Source: Melanopsichium pennsylvanicum (Eukaryota > Basidiomycota > Ustilaginomycetes > Ustilaginales). Taken from it: a DNA stretch of 64,000 nt. The first letter of the stretch is position 1; every line of letters begins with the position of its first letter. The notes under the pieces are model-generated. The model did no database searches. It was not told the DNA's origin and saw only the letters and a program-made list of their open reading frames with translations. The stretch spans positions 186,001 to 250,000 of the forward strand of contig OAPG01000017.1 of assembly GCA_900208305.1 (NCBI GenBank). Reading direction: 5' to 3'. Below are positions 28,863 to 37,998 of this stretch, one piece after another. Made by a program: the position numbers and the translations under genes.

Positions 28863-30974
28863 CTAGTCCTCGTCGTCTTCCTCCATAGCCGGGGTGGCAT
28901 CCGATGCTTGAGCTGGTGCAGCAGCAGATCGTCGACTGCGAGAGCGCCTTCCACCTTCAACATCAAGGTCTTCACCGACCTCGCCAGCCTCTGCGCGCAG
29001 AGCAGCCAGTTCCTCGTCACCATCGACTGTTGCATCATCGTCGTCCTCATCATCACTATTGCTGTTGTCGTCATCATCGTCATCTCCGTTGCCCTGCTCA
29101 CGCGCCCCTTCGTCGTCTTCGCTTTCCCGCGCTGCGTCAGCATCATCAACACCTCCATCGGCGTTCGCACTGTTGGTCTCGGCAGGCGGAGCTTCTTGAC
29201 CATCCTGACTGTGATCAGCACCATTGACTGCAGCCTCTTCTTCGAGCATGATCTGCTCAAGCTCGTCCTCGCTAAGCTCTTCGAGCTCTCCGACGTCATC
29301 AACATGACTTCTCGCATGCAGTCTGCGCAGCTTCTCCTTCTCTTCAAGCTCTCGGTTCGACAGGACAATGGCATCCCATTTGCCAGGATATCTTCGATCA
29401 CGGTTGCGGAGCTTCTCGTTGTTCGCAAAGCGGGAACGCCAGACACGGAGGGTGAAACGCATGCCGACCTTGTGGTAGTAGGCGTATGCTTTGGGACGAA
29501 CCTCGGATGTGAGACCTTGGCCGGCTGGCTGTTCGCTGCGCTCTTTGCCTTTGGTCGCTGCGGATCGACGGGATCGCTTCTGTCGTTCGTGCTCGGACTG
29601 CGGTGGGATGGTGGAGTCGACTTGGTTAGCAGTGTGATCGCCGTTGTTGTCGTCTACATCCTCGTCGTCGCCGAAGAGGTCGTCATCCTCATCGTCACCA
29701 TTGATTGGCTTGGACGAGGCGAATTTGACGCCTTTGATTGGGTCGACATCAGCATCTGGATCAGCGTCGGGAATGCCATCATCGAGGGTGAGAAGGAGGA
29801 CGTCATGGGCAGTCTCCGTGGTGTCCTTGGGCACGTAATCTCGCGAGAGCTTGAATGCAGTAGCGTAGTCTTTCTTGAGCAGATTTCGATCGGGGTCATT
29901 TTTGTTATCTGCACCTTGACTTTCGGGAGGGATTGGGAATTTGCCGGTCCTTCTCCTCTTGCGAAGTCTGCGTGCATTGTTCTCTTCGACCTCTCGATTG
30001 TCGAGGAGAGCCATTGAGGTTTCAGCATCTTCTGAGATTTCTTCACCGGCAGGGAGATAGTAAGAGACACGCTGCTCGCCATCGGCAGCTTCTACAGGGC
30101 GGAAGAGAGCGACGTCGAGACGAGGATCATTCTGAGGAACGCCGTTGATGATGCGACCAGGGTGATCAATGAAACGGACGACCTGGTAGTTGGTGGCCCA
30201 AGTCTCGGGATCTGGAAGGAAGTCAAAGACCTGAAGAGCTTTGACGCCCTTTTTGTGCGGATGAACGAGGCTAGAGAGCGGTTTTTGAGCGTCGACAAAC
30301 GAGTTTTGAATCTTTGCCAGTTGAGCTTGGCGCGAAACGTCGATGCGCTCGGTAAGTTTGGGTTTCTGAACCTGTTGTTGTGCGCTTTTCTGCTGTGAGC
30401 TGAGGTACTCTGTTCTACGCAGCCAAGTGACATCGTCGGCCGCAAGAGCGGCTTTGGCACCTGGACCGAGGGATTGAGTGTGACGCTGCTGGATGGCAGC
30501 TTGCAAAGTGGCTTGGGATGCGGGGTCGTCGATGGCTTTGAGGGAGGAGATGAGACCGATAGCACCAGGTGCAGAATTTGAGGCAGTTGCAGGGGGAAGG
30601 TTTGTGGCAAAGTCCTGAAGCAAGAAAGCGTCTGCATCGTCGATGTCTTGGGCGTCCAAGGTGGCAGAGGCAGGAACAACGACTTCGGAGAGGTCACCTT
30701 CCCAAAGGTTTTGAAAGTTTGCGAGATCGATGGGCATACCAGCATGGACGTCGACAATCATGGGGATAGGCTGTTGGCTGGCGAGACGATCCGCAAAGTG
30801 AGGATTGGCATATCTGGATGGTTCTGTTGGGATGTTTACGAGTTTGGGCGGGTAAGGAGGCAGAGGAATAGGGTTAGGGTATCTGACACGATCGATGAGC
30901 TCACGTTTGGAGCGTGAGGTAGAGGCAGATGAGCTCGGGCCTGGGCCGAAGTTAGCACCATTCGAGTACGACAT
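28863..30974 (-). CDS. PAF1: Paf1 complex subunit Paf1
   Basis: Core subunit of the Paf1 complex, which travels with RNA polymerase II and supports elongation, H2B ubiquitination and histone methylation. The 703-residue protein has the conserved N-terminus KRELIDRVRYPNPIPLPPYP PK (about 24-44), RYANPHFADRL, and IVDVHAGMPIDLANF. Further blocks are WLRRTEYLSS (about 185), FDFLPDPETWATNYQVVRFI (about 250-270), DVALFRPVEA and, near the end of the conserved part, VGMRFTLRVWRSRFANNEKL. The C-terminal 140 residues are strongly acidic (Asp/Glu/Asn/Ser tracts), as usual in Paf1. Single exon with a true ATG start. It is convergent with the Zn2Cys6 gene and divergent from the CCCH-Smr gene. Confidence 0.95.
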   Translation of the reverse strand: MSYSNGANFGPGPSSSASTSRSKRELIDRVRYPNPIPLPPYPPKLVNIPTEPSRYANPHFADRLASQQPIPMIVDVHAGMPIDLANFQNLWEGDLSEVVVPASATLDAQDIDDADAFLLQDFATNLPPATASNSAPGAIGLISSLKAIDDPASQATLQAAIQQRHTQSLGPGAKAALAADDVTWLRRTEYLSSQQKSAQQQVQKPKLTERIDVSRQAQLAKIQNSFVDAQKPLSSLVHPHKKGVKALQVFDFLPDPETWATNYQVVRFIDHPGRIINGVPQNDPRLDVALFRPVEAADGEQRVSYYLPAGEEISEDAETSMALLDNREVEENNARRLRKRRRTGKFPIPPESQGADNKNDPDRNLLKKDYATAFKLSRDYVPKDTTETAHDVLLLTLDDGIPDADPDADVDPIKGVKFASSKPINGDDEDDDLFGDDEDVDDNNGDHTANQVDSTIPPQSEHERQKRSRRSAATKGKERSEQPAGQGLTSEVRPKAYAYYHKVGMRFTLRVWRSRFANNEKLRNRDRRYPGKWDAIVLSNRELEEKEKLRRLHARSHVDDVGELEELSEDELEQIMLEEEAAVNGADHSQDGQEAPPAETNSANADGGVDDADAARESEDDEGAREQGNGDDDDDDNSNSDDEDDDDATVDGDEELAALRAEAGEVGEDLDVEGGRRSRSRRSAAAPAQASDATPAMEEDDED

Positions 30975-31820
30975 GGCGCCAAAGTATTCGTTGATCGAGT
31001 GAGATGGATGGTAGGGAGAGAGAGGACAAGGTTGATGTCAAGAAGAACTCAAATTGATGGTATCTGCGCAGCTCGGCCAAAATATTCTCACAAACACACA
31101 CACATACACACACTCGAGAACCGCTAAATTGGGCTCCGTTGACTTTACGCGTTTCGGAGCCGATTTTTTTTTCGAAAGATGTGGAATAAAAGATAATGTA
31201 ACAACTTAAGCCCAATCGAAAAATCAACATTGAGGTGGAGTTGATTGAAGGGGAACGTGCATTTTTGGGCAGCACGAACCAAAAAAAGGGAAAAAAAGTA
31301 AGCCTAAATTTGGCGGAGGATCGAACAAGCTTTTGGCAACTGGAATGCGTCGATGCTGACTTGTGTGATGCAGGATGAATGCGTGATTTCTCAAGAGGAG
31401 CTCTCAAGTTTATACTTAGAGTGGTAGAATGCTGTGCCCGCATGGACTTTGCACATCACATCTATCACATTTGAGATTTTGAACCACATCCACATCCACA
31501 TCCCCCAACACTCTTTCCTACACAACCTTGACGCAGCCATTTGCGATCGATCACCTATTACCAGCTACCAAGTACCTACCATCTGCCACCTGCCACCTGT
31601 CACTTCCTTGATTTCTGGCTCCGTTTCAGTTCAAGCGTTGATCGCGCTCGCTGGCTTGTTTCACCTTGTCTGCTGGGCTGACTGCAATGCAGTTCTCTTC
31701 CATTCATATCCGCCACCGCCATCGTCTTCGGCACCCTTGAAAGCTCATCTTCAGTCTTAAGCTGTATGCTCAGCACTCTTGTCTACGCTGAGCTGCATCA
31801 CCATACTACTTTCAGAAATC
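30975..31820. promoter_or_regulatory. Divergent promoter region, PAF1 / CCCH-Smr gene
   Basis: Contains an (AC)n tract near 31093-31115 on the PAF1 side and, on the other side, an out-of-frame upstream ORF (31766-31846) overlapping the main start codon. No TACTGTA heptamer was found here. Confidence 0.45.
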
Positions 31821-31846
31821 ATGACCAAACAAAACACCTACGCTAG
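31766..31846 (+). promoter_or_regulatory. Overlapping upstream ORF
   Basis: ATG at 31766 opens a 26-codon frame (MLSTLVYAEL...) that passes through the main start codon at 31821 in another frame and stops at 31844-31846. If it lies in the mRNA it should lower initiation at the main ATG. Confidence 0.5.
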
Positions 31847-34800
31847 GTCCTTTCTCGACTCGTTGTTTGTCACAAAGAATGCACCACCGCATCCTTATGC
31901 GATTCTCTCAAATTCGACCGCAGCTACAACCAACACACCCACATCTTCCGCAGCTTCAAACGTTACAACTTCCCTAGCCTCAGCACCACTCCTTACCACT
32001 GCCTTCAAGCCCCACAAGCCATCTTCCTTGTCTTCTTCAGCTTCCGCCTCTGCCTCCGAAGATGGTGCTGCTGAGCCAGATTTGTCTGCATACGATGCAT
32101 ATTTACCATCCACTCTCCTCTCCCAACCAGAATATCCAAATCAACCGCGTACCACTAACGAGCTGGATGAAGACGATGACGCTTCGTCAACAGCTACTTC
32201 TCCTCCATTTTCCTCCTCTTTCAAATCGCAACAGCTCTCCCTTCAGGCGCTCTCGCACCATCGCACATTCTCATCTTCCAGCAGCAGACGAACCTCCGCC
32301 TCCGCTCCCACTCCAGACTTTACATCACATATCATCGCCACTCTCAACGATCAGCATCTCGATCAAGAGGAACGCATCGACAAGGTCAGGGCTACGCTCG
32401 CAAATGCGCTCTACGCCATCGAAGGCGTACCTTCTCCCTCGGCACGCATCGACAATCTGGTCCTCGATCTCATGCACAGACATCGCGAAGACGTTCAACC
32501 TTCCGGCGCCCAATTCTCTTCCAACCCCAACCAGTCACCCGTTCGACGCCCCGCAAGCATCCGTTCCTTCTCCACCTCTCGCCCTTGGACCCCTTCACGA
32601 CCTTCTTTCTCACCCGCCTCGTCTTTCAGCACTCCAACAGATCCACCAGCTTTGGTATTTGCAAACTCACAGCGCCCCACCTCACCTCACCTTGGCTCCA
32701 GTGCTCTAGCCTCCACAGCCAGTCCAGTTTGGCCTTCATCCAACGCCACCGCTGCCAGCCCGAGACCACATCCCGGCGTCATCGGCTCTGGCTCGCCTCG
32801 CGCTTCTCCCAGGCCCTGGAACCGTACCCTGTCCAACCTCTCCACCACCAGTCTCGTCTCTTCCTCTAACGGTGCCGCTCCCGGTGGTGCTGCATCACCC
32901 ATCTCTTCGCTGCCACCAGGCGTCATCGGCAATAATGGCAGCCGTCCAGCCTCCCCCTCTCCCTTCGGCTCGCCCAAACTCAACATTGGCGCCTCCGAGT
33001 TCAAACCGCGCATAACAGCCAACTCCACCACCACCACCACCGCCACCACTGCACCTGCCAACGCGCTCATCCCAACTCAACCAGCGCCACATCTCGTGCG
33101 TCGTCCGAGCTCCAACGCCAGCAGCACCAATCTTGCTCTCGCAAACAAGAGCCACGCTGGCGCTGGCGACGATGACGACGACGAGTTTTCGCCTTTCGGT
33201 ACCGTCAAACCTGCGCAACAGCCGCTCAGCTTTGCTGGCTTGACTACTTATGTCCCAGACGCCGGCTGGACCTCACAAGCGCAGGCTTTCGGTGGGCAAA
33301 TCCCGTATCAGGCCAACTGGTGCGATCCCGAGTTGGGCGACGCTTTTGACCCTTCCGAGCAGAACGGGCTCCCAGCCGAGCCAACCGCGCCACTCACGCC
33401 CTTCGACATGCTCTACTCGATCCTCGTCACCGGGACGAAAGCGGGCTCGTCAGAATGGAGCCCAGAGCAGGTCGACGAGGCGCTCGTCATGCACAACTAC
33501 GATGTCGAGAAGACCTTGAACGCCATCTGGGAGAATGACGGCAAGCCGCTCGGCGATGGAACACGATCGCTGCTTTCTGGAGGCCCACCCGCACATCGCA
33601 TCCCCACCGTCCTATCGGCTGCCAACTCGCCCTTTGTTGCCCCAGCTCAACTGCCAGTCACTGCAGGCGTCAAGGCAGGCGTCAACGTCATGTCCAGGGA
33701 AGCTCTCGGTCTGGGTACCACCCGTGCTCAGCGCCCAGCATTGTCCAGATCCGCCTCTTCGCAGCTGGCTCCACAATACGAAGCCGCGCCAAGCTCATCC
33801 GGACCAGGACCCAACCGCGTCTGCCGGTACTACCTTGCTGGAGAGTGTCGACGAAGCGACTGCCGCTTTTCGCATGACCTGGACAATCGTACGGTCTGCC
33901 GTTACTGGCTCAAAGGCCATTGCGCTCACAATCCGTGCAACTTCTTGCACGATTATGACGCTCTCAACCAACTCGCCACGGGCATTGTATCAGGTCTGCA
34001 CGTCAACGACGCCAGCAGCCCGCGCCTGTCTACCCCGGAACCCGTTGACAGCCGGGCATCTAGTGGCGTTGGCAATGGTCCGAAGGACGACTTCCCAGAG
34101 CTCGGAACGGTCTCAAAAGATACGCCGTCCAAGACCTCGTATGCTGCAACACTTGGTGGAGGAGCGGATGCGTCTAGAAACAGGTGGGCCTCGACCGTGC
34201 AGAAGAAGGCACCTGCAGACGCTGCGACACGGGCGCAGAATGAGACCCAGGGAGTCATCAGCATCCACTCCAAAGCAGCTCCCATTCGTTCTGTCCCTGG
34301 TGCAGCCATATCAGAGACAAAGCCGGGTAAGACCGCTCTCGCAGGCCCTCGAGCTTCAGCAAGGATCCCTCTTCGTCCTTCTGCACTGCTGCCTACTCTG
34401 CTTACCGGAACCAGCGCAGCGGAGACGTACCAAACCCACCGAGGCGACGCGCTCTCGCTCGCCGAGCAGCGCAATAAACTTTTGGTTAGAGCTTCCGAAG
34501 CATATCGCAAAGGCGACGTCGCATCAGCAAAGAAGTTTTCCAAAGAAGCGTCGTCTCTCAACCACCAATACGAAAACGAATCGCGCACTGCCGCCCACGG
34601 CATCGTCAAGGAGCGTCTGCAAGAGCTGCGGTCCAGGCTGAACGATCCCAATGCGTCTGGCTCGGATGCTTCCGCTCAGAGCAACGAGGCGGGGGCTCGA
34701 AATGTCCGCGGAAAGATCGTTGGCAACGGCCTCGGTGTGTGCCTCGGAGTTGTCCGACCCACATCGCTCGCAGGGAGTCAATCGGCGAATCTTTCTGTCG

Positions 34801-35069
34801 ACGAGAGGACAGAGTGTTTGCTGGATCTTCATGGCTTGCACGCGAAGGAAGCTGTAGAGCTGACAGAAGAGTTCCTGCTGGGTTTAGAATCGGAGGGCAT
34901 GCAGGGGTTGGCATACCTGGCGATAGGCAAGGGCAAGCACAGCAGCAAAGAGACGGATAAGAGAAGAGTCAAGGTGAGTGGGTTCATCAAGCAATTTCTC
35001 AGCAGCTATTTGTACCCGTTCGCAGAAGCTGATGGGGTCTTGGTTATTGATCATCTGAGCCACACGTGA
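31821..35069 (+). CDS. CUE-like / CCCH zinc finger / DUF1771 / Smr domain protein
   Basis: Predicted RNA-binding protein of 1082 residues. Visible parts in order: a low-complexity Ser/Thr/Pro-rich N-terminal half; a CUE/UBA-like helical segment (DMLYSILVTG, EQVDEALVMHNYDVEKTLNA, about 528-573); two adjacent CCCH fingers (CRYYLAGECRRSDCRFSH and CRYWLKGHCAHNPCNFLH, about 670-712); a DUF1771 helical segment (AYRKGDVASAKKFSKEAS, about 870-940); and a C-terminal Smr domain (LLDLHGLHAKEAVELTEEF, AIGKGKHSSKE, about 1000-1082). DUF1771-Smr is known from yeast YPL199C and human N4BP2, where Smr has been linked to nuclease activity. The Smr domain keeps DLHGL and GKGKHS. I infer binding or surveillance of mRNA, possibly with ubiquitin contact through the CUE-like part. 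An upstream ORF overlaps the start. Single exon. Confidence 0.85.
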   Translation: MTKQNTYARSFLDSLFVTKNAPPHPYAILSNSTAATTNTPTSSAASNVTTSLASAPLLTTAFKPHKPSSLSSSASASASEDGAAEPDLSAYDAYLPSTLLSQPEYPNQPRTTNELDEDDDASSTATSPPFSSSFKSQQLSLQALSHHRTFSSSSSRRTSASAPTPDFTSHIIATLNDQHLDQEERIDKVRATLANALYAIEGVPSPSARIDNLVLDLMHRHREDVQPSGAQFSSNPNQSPVRRPASIRSFSTSRPWTPSRPSFSPASSFSTPTDPPALVFANSQRPTSPHLGSSALASTASPVWPSSNATAASPRPHPGVIGSGSPRASPRPWNRTLSNLSTTSLVSSSNGAAPGGAASPISSLPPGVIGNNGSRPASPSPFGSPKLNIGASEFKPRITANSTTTTTATTAPANALIPTQPAPHLVRRPSSNASSTNLALANKSHAGAGDDDDDEFSPFGTVKPAQQPLSFAGLTTYVPDAGWTSQAQAFGGQIPYQANWCDPELGDAFDPSEQNGLPAEPTAPLTPFDMLYSILVTGTKAGSSEWSPEQVDEALVMHNYDVEKTLNAIWENDGKPLGDGTRSLLSGGPPAHRIPTVLSAANSPFVAPAQLPVTAGVKAGVNVMSREALGLGTTRAQRPALSRSASSQLAPQYEAAPSSSGPGPNRVCRYYLAGECRRSDCRFSHDLDNRTVCRYWLKGHCAHNPCNFLHDYDALNQLATGIVSGLHVNDASSPRLSTPEPVDSRASSGVGNGPKDDFPELGTVSKDTPSKTSYAATLGGGADASRNRWASTVQKKAPADAATRAQNETQGVISIHSKAAPIRSVPGAAISETKPGKTALAGPRASARIPLRPSALLPTLLTGTSAAETYQTHRGDALSLAEQRNKLLVRASEAYRKGDVASAKKFSKEASSLNHQYENESRTAAHGIVKERLQELRSRLNDPNASGSDASAQSNEAGARNVRGKIVGNGLGVCLGVVRPTSLAGSQSANLSVDERTECLLDLHGLHAKEAVELTEEFLLGLESEGMQGLAYLAIGKGKHSSKETDKRRVKVSGFIKQFLSSYLYPFAEADGVLVIDHLSHT

Positions 35070-35441
35070 AGACGAAGGATGGCTAAGGACAATACAAAGA
35101 AATGATCTATCGTATGACTAATTGACAGCGTGCAAGATGTCTGTGGCTGACGCTGAGACGAGTACTTCTTTTTCATTTACGTGCCAACTGCGTTTGGTCT
35201 GCGAGGGCTAACTCCTTTGAGCGGGAAGCGAAGTCTGCAGGGTCCAACGTACGAGGTTCCTTGTTGGACGAGCGCTTGTTTTCGGCAATCGGAATTTCTC
35301 GACCCCATCACGGTGCTCTTCTTTTGGAGATGCTCTTCTTGCACTCTTCTCGTTTATCCCCTGCCTGCATCCCTTTTCTCACCCTTCTCGCCCTTTGCTT
35401 CAGTTTCTTCCCTACGTCTCTTCCGTCGGACCTGTTCCTGT
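35070..35441. other. Intergenic, CCCH-Smr gene to PUS3
   Basis: About 370 bp with a pyrimidine-rich leader (35300-35440) ahead of the PUS3 start. The PUS3 frame is open upstream to 35181 but without an ATG. No other gene is visible. Confidence 0.5.
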
Positions 35442-37751
35442 ATGGCACACCTTCAACACAGGCTGCGACTGTTTGAACGAGCTCGAAATTTAATCTCGAT
35501 CCGACCTATTCACACCTCGGTCCTACGCACAAAGGCAGGCAATCAGAAACGCGTATGGCAGCGCAAAATGGAAGCCAAAGAACGTTACAGAGATTGGACC
35601 AAGGAGTCGCTTCTCTCTCGCATCGCTGAACTGGAAGCTCAAGCCACTGCCTCCCGTGCTGCCAAGGCTGAAAGTGACACAATAAAGCACGTAGCTTCCT
35701 TTGCAACCCCACACCCCAGCCCTCCTTCGAACCTGTCTAACGCTTCTGCCCTTGAACCTGCCGCGCCCTCTGATGCTGTCAGTGCAGACTTGAAAGAGGT
35801 GGGAGAAGTGGCGAAAGACGAAAAAGCCAAAGCAAAGGGGAAGGGAAAGAAAGAAAAGAAACCCAAAGTGTTTGATTTCACTACTAGCCCGTGTCGCAAG
35901 ATCGCCTTGCGCTTCTCCTACGATGGAGCGGGTTATTCAGGTCTAGCAGCACAAAACTCGACCGTGCCCGGATCTGGATCTTCTCTTCCCACCATCGAGG
36001 CCGTCTTGTGGGACGCATTGTGTACAACGCGATTGGTAGATCCAGCACTTGGCATGGAAGGCAGTGGATTTAGTAGGTGTGGAAGGACGGACCGCGGCGT
36101 CAGTGCGGCTGGTCAAGTCGTGGCTCTATGGGTGCGAAGTAAGAAAACTAATCAATGGAGGCAGCGTATCGAACATCAGGAACAGTTCAGCCCGTCACAC
36201 ATTTCGAAAGCTACGCCGCAAGGATGGGAGGAGCTCGAAGCGAAGCGCAACGCAAGGCTTGAAAGCGTCGAAATGCCGTACGTTATAATCCTCAACCGCA
36301 TCCTTCCCGCATCGATCCGAATTCAAGCCTGGAGTCCCGTTCGACCCAACTTTAGCTCTCGTTTCGATTGCACCTATCGTCATTACAAGTATTTTTTCGC
36401 CTCCGGCCCACCCTCTATCTTCTTTCCACCGCAAATCACCGCCGCCTCTTCGAGCAGCATCAACAGTTCGAATGCTGTCATCGACAGTGGTGCTACGCGC
36501 TTGGATATCGACCTCATGAGAGACGGTGCGAGGAGGTTGCTTGGAGAACACGATTTTCGCAACCTGTGTAAGATTGATGCGAGTAAGCAGATCACCAACT
36601 ACCGCAGACGTATCGATGGTGTTAGCATAGACAGGGTCAGCTCCCATTGGCCCACATCCTCTGCATCAGTGCACGACAATGAAGGTGATGCGAAGGAGAG
36701 CGAACAGGAGCACATGTTTGTCCTCAACTTGAGAGGTACCGCATTCTTGTACCATCAAGTACGCAACATCATGGCGATACTCTTCCTAATAGGGGCGAGG
36801 TTGGAAAGGCCAGAGGTGATTGAGGAGTTGATGAACACCGAGAAAGGTGGCATCGCTGCTGATAGAGTCAAGATGCGTTTGGCTGCTACACAGAGTCAGA
36901 GGGCTACTGCAAACTCTTCCGCGATACCGAACGGAAATGAAGAGATCACCGAAGAGGGTAATCGAGGAGAGATCAAATGGTGGTTGCCAGTGAACGCCAC
37001 TTCGAACGTGACCTCTTCCGCTTCCGCTTCCTCTTCCCGTTCTGCCACTACCACACCAGAAGGTCTTCCCATGTGGATCGCGCAAGCGCTCAACTCCAAT
37101 CCAGAAGATCATGCTACTTGTGATTCTGAGTTGGAAGTGTATGCGACGAAACCGAACTACGAAATGGCTGCAGACCGGCCATTGATTTTGTGGGAATGTG
37201 GATTCCTGCCTTCGGACATTGAATGGCGCGTGGGAACGTACGATGGTGCTCTGGCTGACATTTCCAACGAGGAGCAGGTAGAGAACCTCAACACCGCAAG
37301 CAGCAGTATTTTGCGAGTTCACAAGACTTGGACTCAGCTTGCCATCAGTACCGAGCTATCGAGGCATTTTGTTCTCTCCAGTCCCAGCGCTCATATGGGT
37401 ACATTGCCAAGTAGGACCGTTTTCAATCATGCGAGCTTCCCCTGTCTGCCCACAACCACATGCACTGCAAGAGAAGACGACGAGAACCAAATTGTTGGCG
37501 AAAAAGAGATCGAGGTGAGACAAGAGAGGAGAGTAACACCGATAGAAGTAGGTCGGTCAGGCGTGATACCGTTAGGCAACGGCACAGGAAGAGGGGCGAC
37601 CAATTACATTGCCTTGAAGCAAAGACCCAGGGAAGAGACGTATGAAGTTAAGAACAGACGATGGGCAGAGACGACGGGCAAGAGACGGGCCGAGAAGAAG
37701 CAGACAGAAAACCTGATTGCCAGTAGCAATGCTGTGGATGAGAATGAGTGA
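35442..37751 (+). CDS. DEG1: tRNA pseudouridine synthase Pus3/Deg1 (positions 38/39)
   Basis: TruA-type enzyme that isomerises uridine 38/39 of tRNA anticodon arms. From the ATG at 35442 the product has 769 residues. The first 40 (MAHLQHRLRLFERARNLI...) have no acidic residue except E13, many arginines and an amphipathic look, like a mitochondrial presequence. A second ATG at 35569 (MEAKERYRDWTKESLLSRI) matches the usual Pus3 start. The catalytic domain runs from about 147: KIALRFSYDGAGYSGLAAQN, then GFSRCGRTDRGVSAAGQV with the catalytic aspartate at residue 217, FDCTYRHYKYFF, GEHDFRNLCKIDASKQITNY and GTAFLYHQVRNIMAIL. A Lys-rich linker precedes it and a roughly 250-residue extension follows. 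It converges on the mitochondrial fusion gene. Family assignment is firm; mitochondrial targeting is inference. Confidence 0.93.
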   Translation: MAHLQHRLRLFERARNLISIRPIHTSVLRTKAGNQKRVWQRKMEAKERYRDWTKESLLSRIAELEAQATASRAAKAESDTIKHVASFATPHPSPPSNLSNASALEPAAPSDAVSADLKEVGEVAKDEKAKAKGKGKKEKKPKVFDFTTSPCRKIALRFSYDGAGYSGLAAQNSTVPGSGSSLPTIEAVLWDALCTTRLVDPALGMEGSGFSRCGRTDRGVSAAGQVVALWVRSKKTNQWRQRIEHQEQFSPSHISKATPQGWEELEAKRNARLESVEMPYVIILNRILPASIRIQAWSPVRPNFSSRFDCTYRHYKYFFASGPPSIFFPPQITAASSSSINSSNAVIDSGATRLDIDLMRDGARRLLGEHDFRNLCKIDASKQITNYRRRIDGVSIDRVSSHWPTSSASVHDNEGDAKESEQEHMFVLNLRGTAFLYHQVRNIMAILFLIGARLERPEVIEELMNTEKGGIAADRVKMRLAATQSQRATANSSAIPNGNEEITEEGNRGEIKWWLPVNATSNVTSSASASSSRSATTTPEGLPMWIAQALNSNPEDHATCDSELEVYATKPNYEMAADRPLILWECGFLPSDIEWRVGTYDGALADISNEEQVENLNTASSSILRVHKTWTQLAISTELSRHFVLSSPSAHMGTLPSRTVFNHASFPCLPTTTCTAREDDENQIVGEKEIEVRQERRVTPIEVGRSGVIPLGNGTGRGATNYIALKQRPREETYEVKNRRWAETTGKRRAEKKQTENLIASSNAVDENE

Positions 37752-37998
37752 GAACCCTCTTTCACAATTTGCAACAGTTGCTGTTTTGTGTTGGTCTCAG
37801 ATCGCAATGCAGCATCTCGTTCATCAAGTATGGCCAAATTTCGTTCTCAAAGCACTCTCAAGACTGAAGTCGAGAACGGGACGAAATTTGTGAAAAGGAG
37901 TGTGTGCTTGTGTTTCTGCATGTGTGTCTGCGTGAGTTAATTGTTGCTGATCCAAATGATGATGAATTTATCAATACTTTCTTAGTCAACTGGATGAA
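37752..37998. other. Convergent 3' region
   Basis: 247 bp between convergent PUS3 and the mitochondrial fusion gene, with TG-rich stretches near 37895-37930. No gene is visible. Confidence 0.4.

Noticed and set aside
28908..30017. 369-codon open frame antisense to PAF1
   Set aside because: Its hydrophobic Val/Ile runs are the complement of the Asp/Asn-rich acidic tail of PAF1; no independent evidence.
33535..34641. 368-codon open frame within the CCCH-Smr gene in another frame
   Set aside because: Low-complexity Ser/Arg/Pro translation in a shifted frame; the main frame has clear domains here.
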